Below, in pieces: positions 22,055 to 32,272 of a stretch of DNA of 64,000 nt. The number at the start of each line of letters is the position of its first letter. The first letter of the stretch is position 1. The DNA lies in contig NW_014575563.1 of the NCBI RefSeq assembly GCF_000708205.1, forward strand, positions 109,594 to 173,593, written 5' to 3'. Origin of the DNA: Mixia osmundae IAM 14324. Taxonomy: Eukaryota > Basidiomycota > Mixiomycetes > Mixiales > Mixiaceae. The position numbers and the translations under genes are program-made. The notes beneath the pieces are model-generated. The model searched no databases. It saw only the letters and a program-made list of their open reading frames with translations, and was not told where the DNA came from.

Positions 22055-24242
22055 TCAGCGGTGACACGTAGAGAGCAGACGATGACGTACGCTTCTGCCT
22101 ATAAATTGATATAATAGCATTCGAACGAGACCAGACAGACGCGCGGGATCATGGTGATATGCCGACATGACCATAGCGAGACCCGTGGAAGTGAGGACGA
22201 CTTCGCCGCCAGGAATGAGAGGAACCCACGAGCGGCTACGTGCCACCGACCAAACCGACTCGAGCGCTCGGGGTAAGACGTACATGGCGAGTTCGCCGCG
22301 TCTTCGCTTTTCTTCGATGAACATGGCTGCACTGGTCGCGAAGCCTGCTCGGCGCATTGGATCAATGCGGCTAACCACGAAGATAGCAACATACCGTAGC
22401 CCCAGTAGCAGTATCGGTGACCAAGGATGGCATCCAAAAAGGCAAACTTGCCGAGGAAGGCTTCTTGTAGATTGCGACTCAGACAGACGAGTCCTTGGAA
22501 TATGATGACGAATGTGCCCAAGAAAGAGCAAGACCTGAAGGTGCCGATGGCTGAACGCGATAGGAACTTGAAAGGACTGCTGGATATGTAAGTCATCGTA
22601 CAGGTGCGCGCGCAGGACTCACTCTTGCGCAAATGCTTTGCGTTTCAGCAGGACGGGCGGTATGAAGTGGAGTGCGCTGTAGACGGGCAGCATCCATCGG
22701 AAGACGCTGATCCATCGTTCTACTTGAGTCATCGTGCATGTGTCGATCCAAGGGTGAATGCCCGCACAGGGTAAGAATGACTGTACTTGGCCGTCATTGA
22801 CCTGAGCCTTGATGCCCTCGAGAATAGCCTTGTTCTTCGGTGTGATCCCTGGCCATCTCAGTAGCTTCTCTAGGTCTTCGGTGGGCACCGGTTTGTTGCG
22901 CTCGATGGCCAGGTTGACTGGCAGTGCCGGTGGAGACACCTGTCGTCTCGCATTAAAATGGGTTTCTGTTGGTAGTGCTGTACGTACGCGTGAAGCCATA
23001 GTGATCCATCGGCGATAGCCTGGAGCAAGCGACTCGGGTGACATCTGTCAATCCGTCAGTCTCGCGCTGACCGCGTTTGCAATCTTCTCACCATCCATCC
23101 GTACATCTACCATCGAGCAAGTTCAGCTCGCGATAGACCTATAAGAGACGTATAACTCACAATCTGACCGCAGGCAAGGCCAAAGAGCAGGACGTCGCCA
23201 TGAGGAATGATAGGCATGCCCCTGCTCTTACCAATGTTATACAATCCTTGCAAACCTCTGCAGATACCCATGAGCATCTACAGACGATCAGATGCGTCGG
23301 TAACGTACCGAACGAAGAGCTGCTGGGCAAAGGTGAGACGACGCTGCTTCTTCTCTGCGAGGACGGCCACGCCCGAGACGGCGCCCGCGAGGGCTGCATG
23401 CCAAATCTCTTCTTTGCCTGGCCCTCTCGGCCCAGGGTTATAGATGCGCAAGCCTTGATTGGTCGACTTGAACAAGAATGCAAATGAGCCGAACATGGCG
23501 CCCATGCGGAAAGCGTCAATGCCAAAGACGGAATTGAGAATTTTTGTCAGGTTGAATTTGCTGCTTGTTTGTCAGCCATGACGCTTGCCACAGTCTCGGA
23601 AGCTTACCCGTTACGCATGAGGCCGAAGAGGACCATGACGAGATTGACGCCTGATCGTAAACTGTAGCCAGTCAAGAAAGCGCGTAGACCGCCGCGTAGA
23701 GACCAAATGAGGAGCTGCTCGAGATCTTTGGGGCGTTTGCGACCTTCGCCTGGCTTACGCCAGACGGCCGGCAGGGCATCTTTGACATCAAGATCCTTCA
23801 GATTTTTGATGCTCAAAGAACGCTTGAGAGCAGCAGACGTTTCCGCCAGGTTGGGTGTGGTAGCGCTGAGCTCCTCGTCAGACGAGTTGGCTGAATCATT
23901 GCTGTTCATGTCTGTGAATGGCTTCATCTGAAATTTGGGCGCAGCTCGTCTCGCGCCTATGCTAGCCTGTTGTACCGGCTCGGCATCAGACTTGGACGGC
24001 GGCAGAGGCGCGGTGACGCCTTGCTTCGGGACCGGCGAGGGCGCACGAGCTTGTGTCGATCGTGCAGGCGCAAGGGGTGCAGATGCACTCTTGCGGACGG
24101 GACCGCCTTGGTCTGCAGTCTGAGGTGTCAAGGTGGTAGCCTTGCCGGCTGGACGAGCTGTCTTGGGTTGCGGACCGAGTCCATTTGCTGCTGCTGCATC
24201 TCCTGCTGACAGGACAGCGTCTGCTGCTTCCGAGCTGTCCAT
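22055..24242 (-). CDS. TMEM135-like multi-pass membrane protein
   Basis: Fungal TMEM135-like proteins are related to animal TMEM135, which acts at peroxisomes and mitochondria, and carry Tim17-like helices. Seven exons (23608-24242, 23309-23560, 23161-23257, 23092-23106, 22623-23044, 22395-22576, 22055-22344) give 630 residues. The first 150 residues are disordered and Ala/Pro-rich. The conserved part includes RGGLRAFLTGYSLRSGVN, MGAMFGSFAFLFK, GLYNIGKSRGMPIIPHGD, then GQIMYGWM from a 15-nt microexon, then LAPGYRRWI, and Cys-rich SFLPCAGIHPW with TCTMTQVERW. The last two exons add LGTFVIIFQGLVCLSRN and FLDAILGHRYCYWGYGFATSAAMFIE. Introns are 46-54 nt. The assignment rests on remembered family blocks. 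It faces RFC4 across 167 bp. Confidence 0.82.
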
Positions 24243-24409
24243 GACTGCCCCGGGACCCAGCAATCAGTTGGCAGCTGATACCCCGCCGCGACCCCTGTGT
24301 GATGGCAAGGGCGCGCGTTGGGCTTCGCTTGCAGGAAGTCGCCGGTGTGGAGAAGACGCAGATGGCGGTGGTGGCCTCGTGTCGCGCGCCTGCGCCTGTC
24401 GAGAGCCTG

Positions 24410-25769
24410 ATGGCGATGACGGAGTCAAAGGGCAAAGGCAGAGCCAATGGCGACACAGACGATGGTCCGGTCGCATACGAGATGCCATGGTACGATCTCC
24501 GCCGAGTCGAGGCGCACTGCAGGCTCAGCGCGCGACACAGGGTGGAAAAGTACCGTCCCGCGGTGCTCGACGATATCGTAGGTAACGAGGAGACAATAGA
24601 GCGACTCAAAGTCATTGCCCGAGATGGCAACTGCCCTCATATCATCATTTCGGTTCGCATAATATTCGGGCATGCTCGTAAGCATCATCACGCTGATCAT
24701 CATTCTGTCAGGGTCAACCTGGCATTGGCAAGACGACCTCCATTCTCGCACTGGCACACGCGCTCCTCGGCAAAGCCTACAAGGAGGGCGTGCTCGAGCT
24801 CAACGCGTCGGATGAAAGGCGCGGCTGGCCCGTTGGAGCATGTGACACGCGCTCATGCCGCACGGCAGAGGTATCGATGTCGTCCGGAACCGGATCAAGA
24901 CGTTCGCTCAGAAGAAGGTGACACTGCCCGCCGGGCGACACAAAATCATCATTCTCGACGAGGCCGACAGTATGACTCCCGGCGCACAGCAAGCGCTTCG
25001 TCGGACCATGGAGATCTACTCCAACACGACGCGCTTTGCTCTGGCTTGCAATCAGAGCAATAAGATCATAGAGCCGATCCAGTCGAGGTAGGCTAGAAGC
25101 TGTGGCGCTGCGCAGCTCTGATCCGCTGTGATATCTGCAGGTGCGCAATACTTCGATATGCGCGGCTGTCGGACAAACAGCTACTCAAGCGTATCGTCGA
25201 GATCTGCGATATGGAGCAGGTACCTCCCGCCTTGTAGCTTCATCGTGTGCAGGCTGCTCACGCTGGTACAGGTCAAGTATTCGGACGATGCGCTGGCGTC
25301 GCTTATCTTTACGTCGGATGGCGACATGCGACAAGCGATCAACAACCTTCAATCGACTTATTCAGGCTTTGGCTTCGTCTCTTCCGAGGCGGTCTTCAAA
25401 GTATGCGACCAGCCGCATCCGGTGACAGTCAATAAGATGATCGAAGCTTGCGCAAAGGGCGACATCGATGTCAGCATGGAGATGCTCGAAAAGCTCTGGC
25501 ACCAAGGCTATTCTGCCGTCGACATTGTCACTACCATCTTCAGAGTCACCAAGAGCACAGATGTTCTGCCAGAGTACACCAAGCTCGAATTCATCAAGGT
25601 CCGTGACCTCGCGCCAGACTTGCTTCGAAGGCCTGACGGGCGAGACGCGCAGGAGATCGGCTTCAGCCATATGCGTATCTTGGAAGGCGTTTCGACGCTT
25701 ACACAGCTCAGCGGCTTGCTCGCTCGCCTCTGCAGAATCTATCATTCTCCCCAGCTGTTTGTTGTCTGA
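24410..25769 (+). CDS. RFC4: Replication factor C subunit (yeast Rfc4 / human RFC2 type)
   Basis: This is a clamp-loader small subunit that helps load PCNA onto primed DNA. Seven exons (24410-24489, 24541-24652, 24712-24818, 24869-25087, 25141-25219, 25272-25598, 25653-25769) give 346 residues. Landmarks are MPWVEKYRP, Walker [21 protein letters not shown], Walker [12 protein letters not shown], the SRC motif in PIQSRCAILRY, and [17 protein letters not shown]. The [19 protein letters not shown] block assigns it to the RFC2/Rfc4 branch. Intron 3 (24819-24868) can only be spliced in frame from a GC donor (AG|GCGCGG). The last intron (25599-25652) is a stop-free multiple of three but interrupts the family motif LEFIK-EIG, so it is taken as an intron. 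An in-frame ATG at 24416 is equally possible. Confidence 0.95.
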
Positions 25770-25874
25770 GATTGGAGCTCTCGGACTAGAACTCAGCTGC
25801 GTCTCGCCAAGCATGCAGCTGATTGACGCGTGACGCGCGTGTCGATGGTATCCCGCTGATATCTCGCTCGTCCA

Positions 25875-27487
25875 ATGAGAGCGTCAGTCCTTGTGATTGC
25901 AGCAGCCTCTGTCATTCTCGCTTCTGCTCATTCGCCCGTGCCAGCAAGGCAGATGACGATGCCCAACCCCTTCATAAGGCAAACACTTGATGACCTTAAG
26001 CTAGCGACGTTCAATATCCGCTACGATCCCAGGACCGTCTCTTCAGTGTCCCCGGCTGCGATCAAGCGGACTCTCCTCACAGCACAGCTCTCCGTCGCCG
26101 AGGACGCAGCGGAGAAAGCTCGCCGGGCGGGCAAAGAAAGGCCATGGTCAGAGAGACTGCCAAAGATACTCGAGCAGGTCCATTGGGAGCAGCCTGATAT
26201 CATCGGCTTTCAGGAGACGCTTCATCCTCAGTATGTCAATCTCGTCGCTGGCCTCTCGGCCGAGCATCAGGGCGGGTATGACTCAGTAGGCGTCGGGCGA
26301 GATGACGGGGAACAAGCTGGCGAGAGCGTGCCTATCTTTTGGCGACGTGACAAGCTCGAGCTCATCGACGTCCAGCATCATTGGCTGTCTCCTACGCCAG
26401 AGAAACCCGGCAGTAAAGGATGGGATGCTGTCAGCGCGACTTTGTTGCGCTGCAGCCATGTCTGACTCGCTGCTCGCAGGGCCAACCGCGCATGATGACC
26501 CTAGCGAGGCTACGGCCTGTAAGCCTCATCGATGATGCCATCGCCGGCGTGTTGCCAGCCCTGACTACCACAGAGCCTTTAGCAGCAGACGTATCTCAGC
26601 AAAGACAAAAACATGCTGACCCGGATCTCGGCGAGGACTTACTGCAAGATCACTTGCAGCAATTCTTTCCCCCTCGCACCAACCCCACTGCGTCACCGCG
26701 AGATATTTATCACGATCCTGAACTTGGACCAGATCTGCCTGGCACGCGCGGAGCCGACAGTCAAAACTTGTCTTCGCCAGACACAGCCGATCCTGACCTG
26801 GGCGCCGACATCCTCAGCGGCACGCGCATCACCACGCCCAACCGAAACAGCTCTGGGGATCAGCAGATTTGGGTGGTCAACACACACTATGATGATCGTG
26901 GAGCGCAAGCCAGGGAACAGAGCTCACATCTGATTCTGCGCATTATCAACGACTTGCTGAACACGCCTCAGTGCAGCCGTTGCGCTCGATGGGCCGAGCA
27001 GTGTCCTTCAGCGCATCGGCAAGCCGGACTCCCTGCTCGGTATAGCACTCTTGCCAGAGAGCAGAAGCCGCTCGTTCTCCTTCTTGGCGATCTCAACTCT
27101 GAGGCTCACGAAGCAGGGTACCGCGTCCTGACTGGCGACCGCTACAAACAAAGGGCATTGACCGCAATACGAGAGCTTTCGGATGACAACGCACGAGCAA
27201 AAGCTCAGCGACTCCTGAACGAAAAGCTGGATACAGTCCCGTCACTCTCCTTCCTCGATACTTCTGTCGCACTCGATTCAAAAGGAGTGCGCTATGGGGA
27301 AACGTCGACCTTCACCGACTTTGGATCGTCGACATCTGGCTACCAAGTCATAGACTACGTTCTCATGCTAGACAATGCTGCACAATGGTCAGTCACCAAG
27401 CATGCTGTGCTATCCAACATGGTCGAAAGAGGACCCAAGTCAAGCGATCACCAGATGGTTCTCTCGCAACTTCGCCGTGCCCATTGA
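25875..27487 (+). CDS. Secreted endonuclease/exonuclease/phosphatase-family hydrolase
   Basis: EEP-fold enzymes cut phosphodiester or phosphomonoester bonds in nucleic acids, inositol phosphates or sphingolipids. Two exons (25875-26429, 26480-27487; 50-nt intron) give 520 residues. An N-terminal signal peptide (MRASVLVIAAASVILASA) predicts secretion. All catalytic blocks are present: ATFNIRYD, IIGFQETL, PIFWRRDKLEL, VVNTHYDDRGA, LLLGDLNSEA, YQVIDYVLML and SSDHQMVLSQL. An insertion of about 100 residues separates the two halves of the fold and carries three copies of a DPDLGxDxL motif. Homologues in fungi are usually shorter, near 300-350 residues, so the insert is unusual. The substrate cannot be told from sequence. 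Confidence 0.9.
26618..26815 (+). repeat. Three DPDLGxDxL peptide repeats inside the EEP hydrolase
   Basis: The coded motifs DPDLGEDLL, DPELGPDLP and DPDLGADIL start at about 26618, 26713 and 26789, separated by unrelated sequence. They form a degenerate acidic repeat in the inserted region of the hydrolase, without recent tandem DNA identity. Confidence 0.7.
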
Positions 27488-28002
27488 CTCACGACATATT
27501 TTCCATACGACCATCATTAGAGTCACCCCTCTGAGCGACTCGAGCCGTCACAGGCAGTAGGCGACACAGCAGCTGTCTCGCCTCGCCGTGCGCGCGCGAA
27601 GCTAGCTCGTGATGCGATCGGACGTCTGATGACATGCGATCAGAATCTGCAGCTCATCGAATGCCCCCGCTACGGGACAGCTTGCGGCGGAGCACTTCTG
27701 CTCGCAATTTCATACTCGCCAGAGCCGCCCGAGTCGCCACGAGCCAAGTGAGACCAACGATGCATGCTTTTGTATGCAGCGAAATGCAATTGGGATGCGC
27801 CAAAACGTCTCGTGTACTTTCCCACTATGATGTCCTGATCAAACAGGCTGAGCCACACCGACTTGGGGACACCAGCTCGGGGTATGCGCTGCTTGTGGCG
27901 ACAGCGCTGTGCGCGTCGCGCTTTGCAACGCAACGTTGAGACGCCGAGCTCAAGCGCTCAAGGGCCTAGCGGCAGGCCGATCTGCTGACTTGCTGAGGTT
28001 GA
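27488..28002. other. Intergenic region without a supported gene
   Basis: About 515 bases between the EEP hydrolase and the PPR-like gene. Both strands have open stretches of 60-100 codons, but none shows a start, splice structure or domain. No tRNA-like fold was seen. It should contain the 3' end of one gene and the promoter of the next. Confidence 0.4.
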
Positions 28003-30671
28003 ATGCAGTGTGCTCTGCAAGTGGTACGTCGGAATGCACTGAGCAGGTTGAGCTATGCCCAACAACGCCTCTACGGGCGCTCGAGACTCGATGTTCAAGC
28101 AGCTCTTCATGCATTCTTGCGATCGTCTGGCAAAGGTGCCGTCAACAACCTGACCGACGGCGTCTCCGGAACGCTACATCGGCATGGTGTCATTCACGTA
28201 CGGCATCAGTCATCGCTTGCCTCGCTACTCAGATTGCCCTTTACATCACGACATCACTCGAGCTGGCTCAAGCAAATTGACGAGGGCGTACAGACCCAGG
28301 ACTGGGACGGCCTACTTGACTCACTTCAAGGGCTGCTGCGTTTGCTTTTGCAAGATCGTCCATGGAAGTACGGCATCCAGACTGGCACGACCACATCTCG
28401 ACATATCGAGTAAGCCCGCGCTGCAAGCCGACGCTGGACGCGAGCTGAATGGCGTCGAGCAGGATACAAGCATCTGCTCATCGGTCAGTCAAATGGGACG
28501 GACTTACAGCGCTCCTTTCATTTGTCGCAGCTAGACTAGACAGAGATGTCATCTGCCCTCGTCGACAAGAGATGCTGGCGGCGATCGTGAAGCTTCATGC
28601 TTTGCGCGCCTTGTGGACCTGCGTTTTCGAGACCGCAGAGCATCACGATCTGCTCCGGATCAAGTTGTACGGTCTTCACTCGTCCAACAGTGTCATCAGT
28701 GTGCTGCGCGCGCAGCATGCATCCTTCGAGCGCGAGTTCCTTGCTGCGACAGGGAATGAAAGGAGGCAACAGCATTTGAAGCGCCTCAGACTCGACACAT
28801 GGCTGCTGGCTTTGCAGAAGCCGTCCAGAGAGCGCTATCAGGCTGATACCACGACACAAGATGCTATCGCTGCAATGGCGGGTCCCGATTTGCTGCCCAT
28901 AGCTTGCTACGAAATCTTGTTGACGCAATTGTCTGCGCGACCGTTTCCCACAAGCCGAGCGAGTACCAGCAGCGACGAGCGTGGCAGAGAAATACAGGCT
29001 GCCGAACAATTCGACGCCCTTCTGACACAGGTCGAGCGCCACGGCTTTCCCCTCACGCTCGATATTGTCGCTGCCAAGCTCCGTAGTTCGTTTCGGAAGG
29101 CTGAGTTGACAGCCGCACCGGTCAAGCAGTCGGCATATACGTCGTGGCGAAACGAGCTATTGTCGCACCTCGGTACGAGTGTTGATGATGCTTGTCGCCG
29201 GTCTCGCGCATTCCTCTCAGCTCATCTCGAAGCTGTGTACACCTTTGAGGGATATCGAGCTGCTCTGGACGAAGCCAGACGGCTCCACAACATTGGCGGC
29301 ATCCTGCTCGACAAGACCCAAGTCGCGGATCTCATCTGCTGGGCGCCCGCAGAGCATTTCACCTCTGCCGAATCAGCAACGGAGTTCTGTGATACCTTGC
29401 TCGATGACTCCATCGTCGGGAAAATTCGCGATGCAGACTTTCATTGGCTTCATCTCTGCATTCTCGAGCGATTGACGATCCGCTATGGCGAAGACGCTTA
29501 CTCGGCTACGGAGATGCGTGCCAGAGCAATCCTCGCAGAGCCACTGACGTACTACGACACCATCATCCGGAGAGGAACGTACACACCGCATCGCGCAGTT
29601 GCGATGTTTCTTATTTCGTACGTTCAGCGAGCTCTCGCAAGGCATTCTCCAATCGATGCCAAGAGGATCATCTTGGGCTTGTACACGGCGCACAAGCAGC
29701 CCGACGAGTGCATCGTGCCTCTGCAACCTAGAGATTACATGGTCATACAGCGGTTTGCTGGCGACATTCGTGATGCCGCACTCAGTCGCGAGCTGCTGCG
29801 CGACATGGCTGCCTACGATGTCCCCATGACGGCCGAATTCTCGGCAGCCCACTTGGAAGGCCTCATGAAGAACGCAGCCGATCATATGGAGGCTTTCTCG
29901 CTGTACCGAGCTGTTCACAAAGCGCTTCCGAGGGGCGAGAGGTGGTCTGCTAACGTTCACGCCCGACTCTTTGTGGCGTTTCTTAGGTCAAGTCCGAATG
30001 GCGTGCGCAAATTGCCGGATCAGATGCTTGTGGACGCATTTGTCGATGACATGATCACACTTTACGGCCATCTACCATCGGCTGCCGCTGCTTCGCTTAC
30101 AATATATTACAGCGATTTGGCAGAATCAGGCCAAGGCAAGCTGGCGCTGCAGAAGCTCAAGCTACTCCATGCGCGCATCAGAATCGATGTTGAGCTCAGC
30201 AAAGATTTGCCGACTCTGTATGTACCGCTCCTGCAAGCTTACGGCAGATGCGGTGCCCTATCAGAAGCGGAGGAGATCTGGCAGGCACATCGAGCTTTGC
30301 CGAGACACAGTGCATCGAAGGCTAACTTTATGCTGAGCCATTACCTGGACGCAATCTCGCATCACGTCAGTGACAATCAGGATATGCTGCCTTGGGCGCA
30401 GGCGAAAATCTATGACGTCTGGCTGCAGTCCCCGTTGCCGCCATCTGAGCATAATTGGCAGACTTTGCTCGAGGCCATGGGCAGACTCGGTCTCTTCGAG
30501 GAGATCGAAGGCGTCATCTTCGACCAGCTCGGACGCGGCAAAGCGCCGCCGGTGTCCAAGAAGATGATCACCGTCTACCTTCGTCAGATGAACAATGCCA
30601 GATTTCCGCATCGCGATCGCATCAAAGCGCGACTTGACGAAGAGTTTCCTCCGTGGAGGCAGCTCGAATAA
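28003..30671 (+). CDS. Mitochondrial PPR-like helical-repeat protein
   Basis: The protein is likely imported into mitochondria and built of helical repeats resembling fungal pentatricopeptide proteins for mitochondrial RNA processing or translation. Two exons (28003-28409, 28463-30671; 53-nt GTAAGC intron) give 871 residues. The N-terminus (MQCALQVVRRNALSRLSYAQQRLYGRSRL) is Arg-rich and free of acids, as in presequences. The rest is alpha-helical in character with many Leu/Ala/Arg heptads. Segments such as LYVPLLQAYGRCGALSEAEEIWQAH and NWQTLLEAMGRLGLFEEIEGVIFDQLGRGKAPP look like PPR motifs near the C-terminus. The class is inferred from these repeats and I cannot name an ortholog. Its stop is only 8 bp from the stop of convergent BET2. 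Confidence 0.75.
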
Positions 30672-30679
30672 TCAGATGC

Positions 30680-32008
30680 TCAGGTCTGTGACGTCTTGAT
30701 AGTGACAGCGCGCGGCATGCAGAAGACAGGGTCGACCTTGGCGAGACCTGGATGGCCTAGTAATGACAATCCTGCCCGATTGTCAGCGATGTTGCTACTG
30801 CCTTCCTGCAGTGAGCCATTGCCCACCTGCAATGCCAAAGACAGTATGCCAGACATCTGCCACGTCCTCCGGTCGATCTGCGATGCCGCCATCGTCCGTA
30901 TCCTGTGTGCGTTTTAGCTGTGATCGAGCACGCCACGGCAGCGCGAACCTGACAGGACAATATGAATCTTGACAGCTTGTCGCCATTGACCCAGTCTGTG
31001 CGATCCAGTATGGCCAGTGTGGCGATGACCCACCAGGAGTAGCAGACCTGCGCATCGTTCGCTTGAGTACTGCTCCTCGAATGCATAGGCACGACTTGCG
31101 TCCTCGAGCTTCTCTGGCCTTCCGTTGAGACCTCCGTTGGGCAGCTGTCGCTCACAGAGCCACCAAGACAGTGTATCCCGGTCAACAATGTCCAAGCGTC
31201 CCAGTATAGCCAACGCGCCGACGCAAGTCCACACTATTGAGCGTAGCTCAGCAAAGGCCATTGACGCCTGACTGAGGCCTCACCATAGGCAGCGTGTGAC
31301 TCTGCGCCTTCTGTCATGCCGAAGCCACCATCAAAGTTGCGGCAACGTTCGATCCAGGAGGCCGTCTTCTGCTTGTCCAGTCGATGTAGCTGATTGAGCA
31401 GGGCGAGTGTGCTGACGGCACAGTAAGAGAAGCGGGTGTTGACCTCGCCCCATTCGTCACCTGCAAATGAGCCCGTCACTTCGTCTTGCAGGCTCAAGAT
31501 ATCTGTCGCAGAGCGTGTGAGCTTGGATGGATTGAACAGGCAGCGCGTCAGACTCGCATTGAACGATGAGCTCGACATGGTGTGGCGTGAGGATGTGCAA
31601 TGCATCATGTGTCGCAATGATCTGAACGGCCGATAGCGTGCAGTGTACATTGACGTCGTGGCCAGGATGGGGTCTGAAGCCGCCTGACATGCGTCATACA
31701 TCAAGATTTGGGGACAGTCGAAAGAGTATGACAACCACTCGCCTGTCTTGTCGTCCCAGCAGGCCATCACCCAGTCGAGCATGTCTTGTCGTGGGAGAGC
31801 ATCTTTTCTGTTGAGAAATGCTAGCGCTGTCAATCCCCAGTAGATGCCGTTCATTCGCAGGTGCTCCGTCAAGTGGTAAGCCAGTTCATTTCGACGCTGC
31901 TTGATTGCTCAGCATCCGACGGCTACGATGGCCGCTTCGAAGCACCTGATCGAGCGACTGAATATACTTCACATGCAGCTCCACCATCAGCTTTCCTTCT
32001 GGGTCCAT
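30680..32008 (-). CDS. BET2: Rab geranylgeranyltransferase beta subunit (BET2)
   Basis: Bet2 pairs with Bet4 to attach geranylgeranyl groups to Rab GTPases. Eight exons (31946-32008, 31743-31896, 31577-31683, 31284-31521, 31100-31233, 30949-31047, 30827-30902, 30680-30771) give 320 residues, close to the yeast length of 325. Seen motifs are [95 protein letters not shown] and [15 protein letters not shown]. The zinc ligands expected in the [16 protein letters not shown] and HTVFG blocks are present. Introns 2 (31684-31742, GCGAGT) and 5 (31048-31099, GCAAGT) need GC donors to keep the conserved sequence. The family call is certain. Confidence 0.96.
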
Positions 32009-32272
32009 CACGGTAGGCCAGCAGCACGGCGGCGTGCGCAGTGCCTGATACGTACTTGATGGCAAGTGGCGACGCGACTCGTGCAAGCTCGCGCACGGGG
32101 CGACTCAATATACTGCCCGTGATCAATGGACGATCTTCCATAGGTCGAGACACGTTGCATACCCAGCTCGCCTTGCAAATGACAGATACAAAATTAGTGT
32201 GCGTGTATGAATGTGTTCGTGAGTCACTGCTCAGCCGATCAATCAAAGATAGCGATGGGCCTGTTGCGCAAG

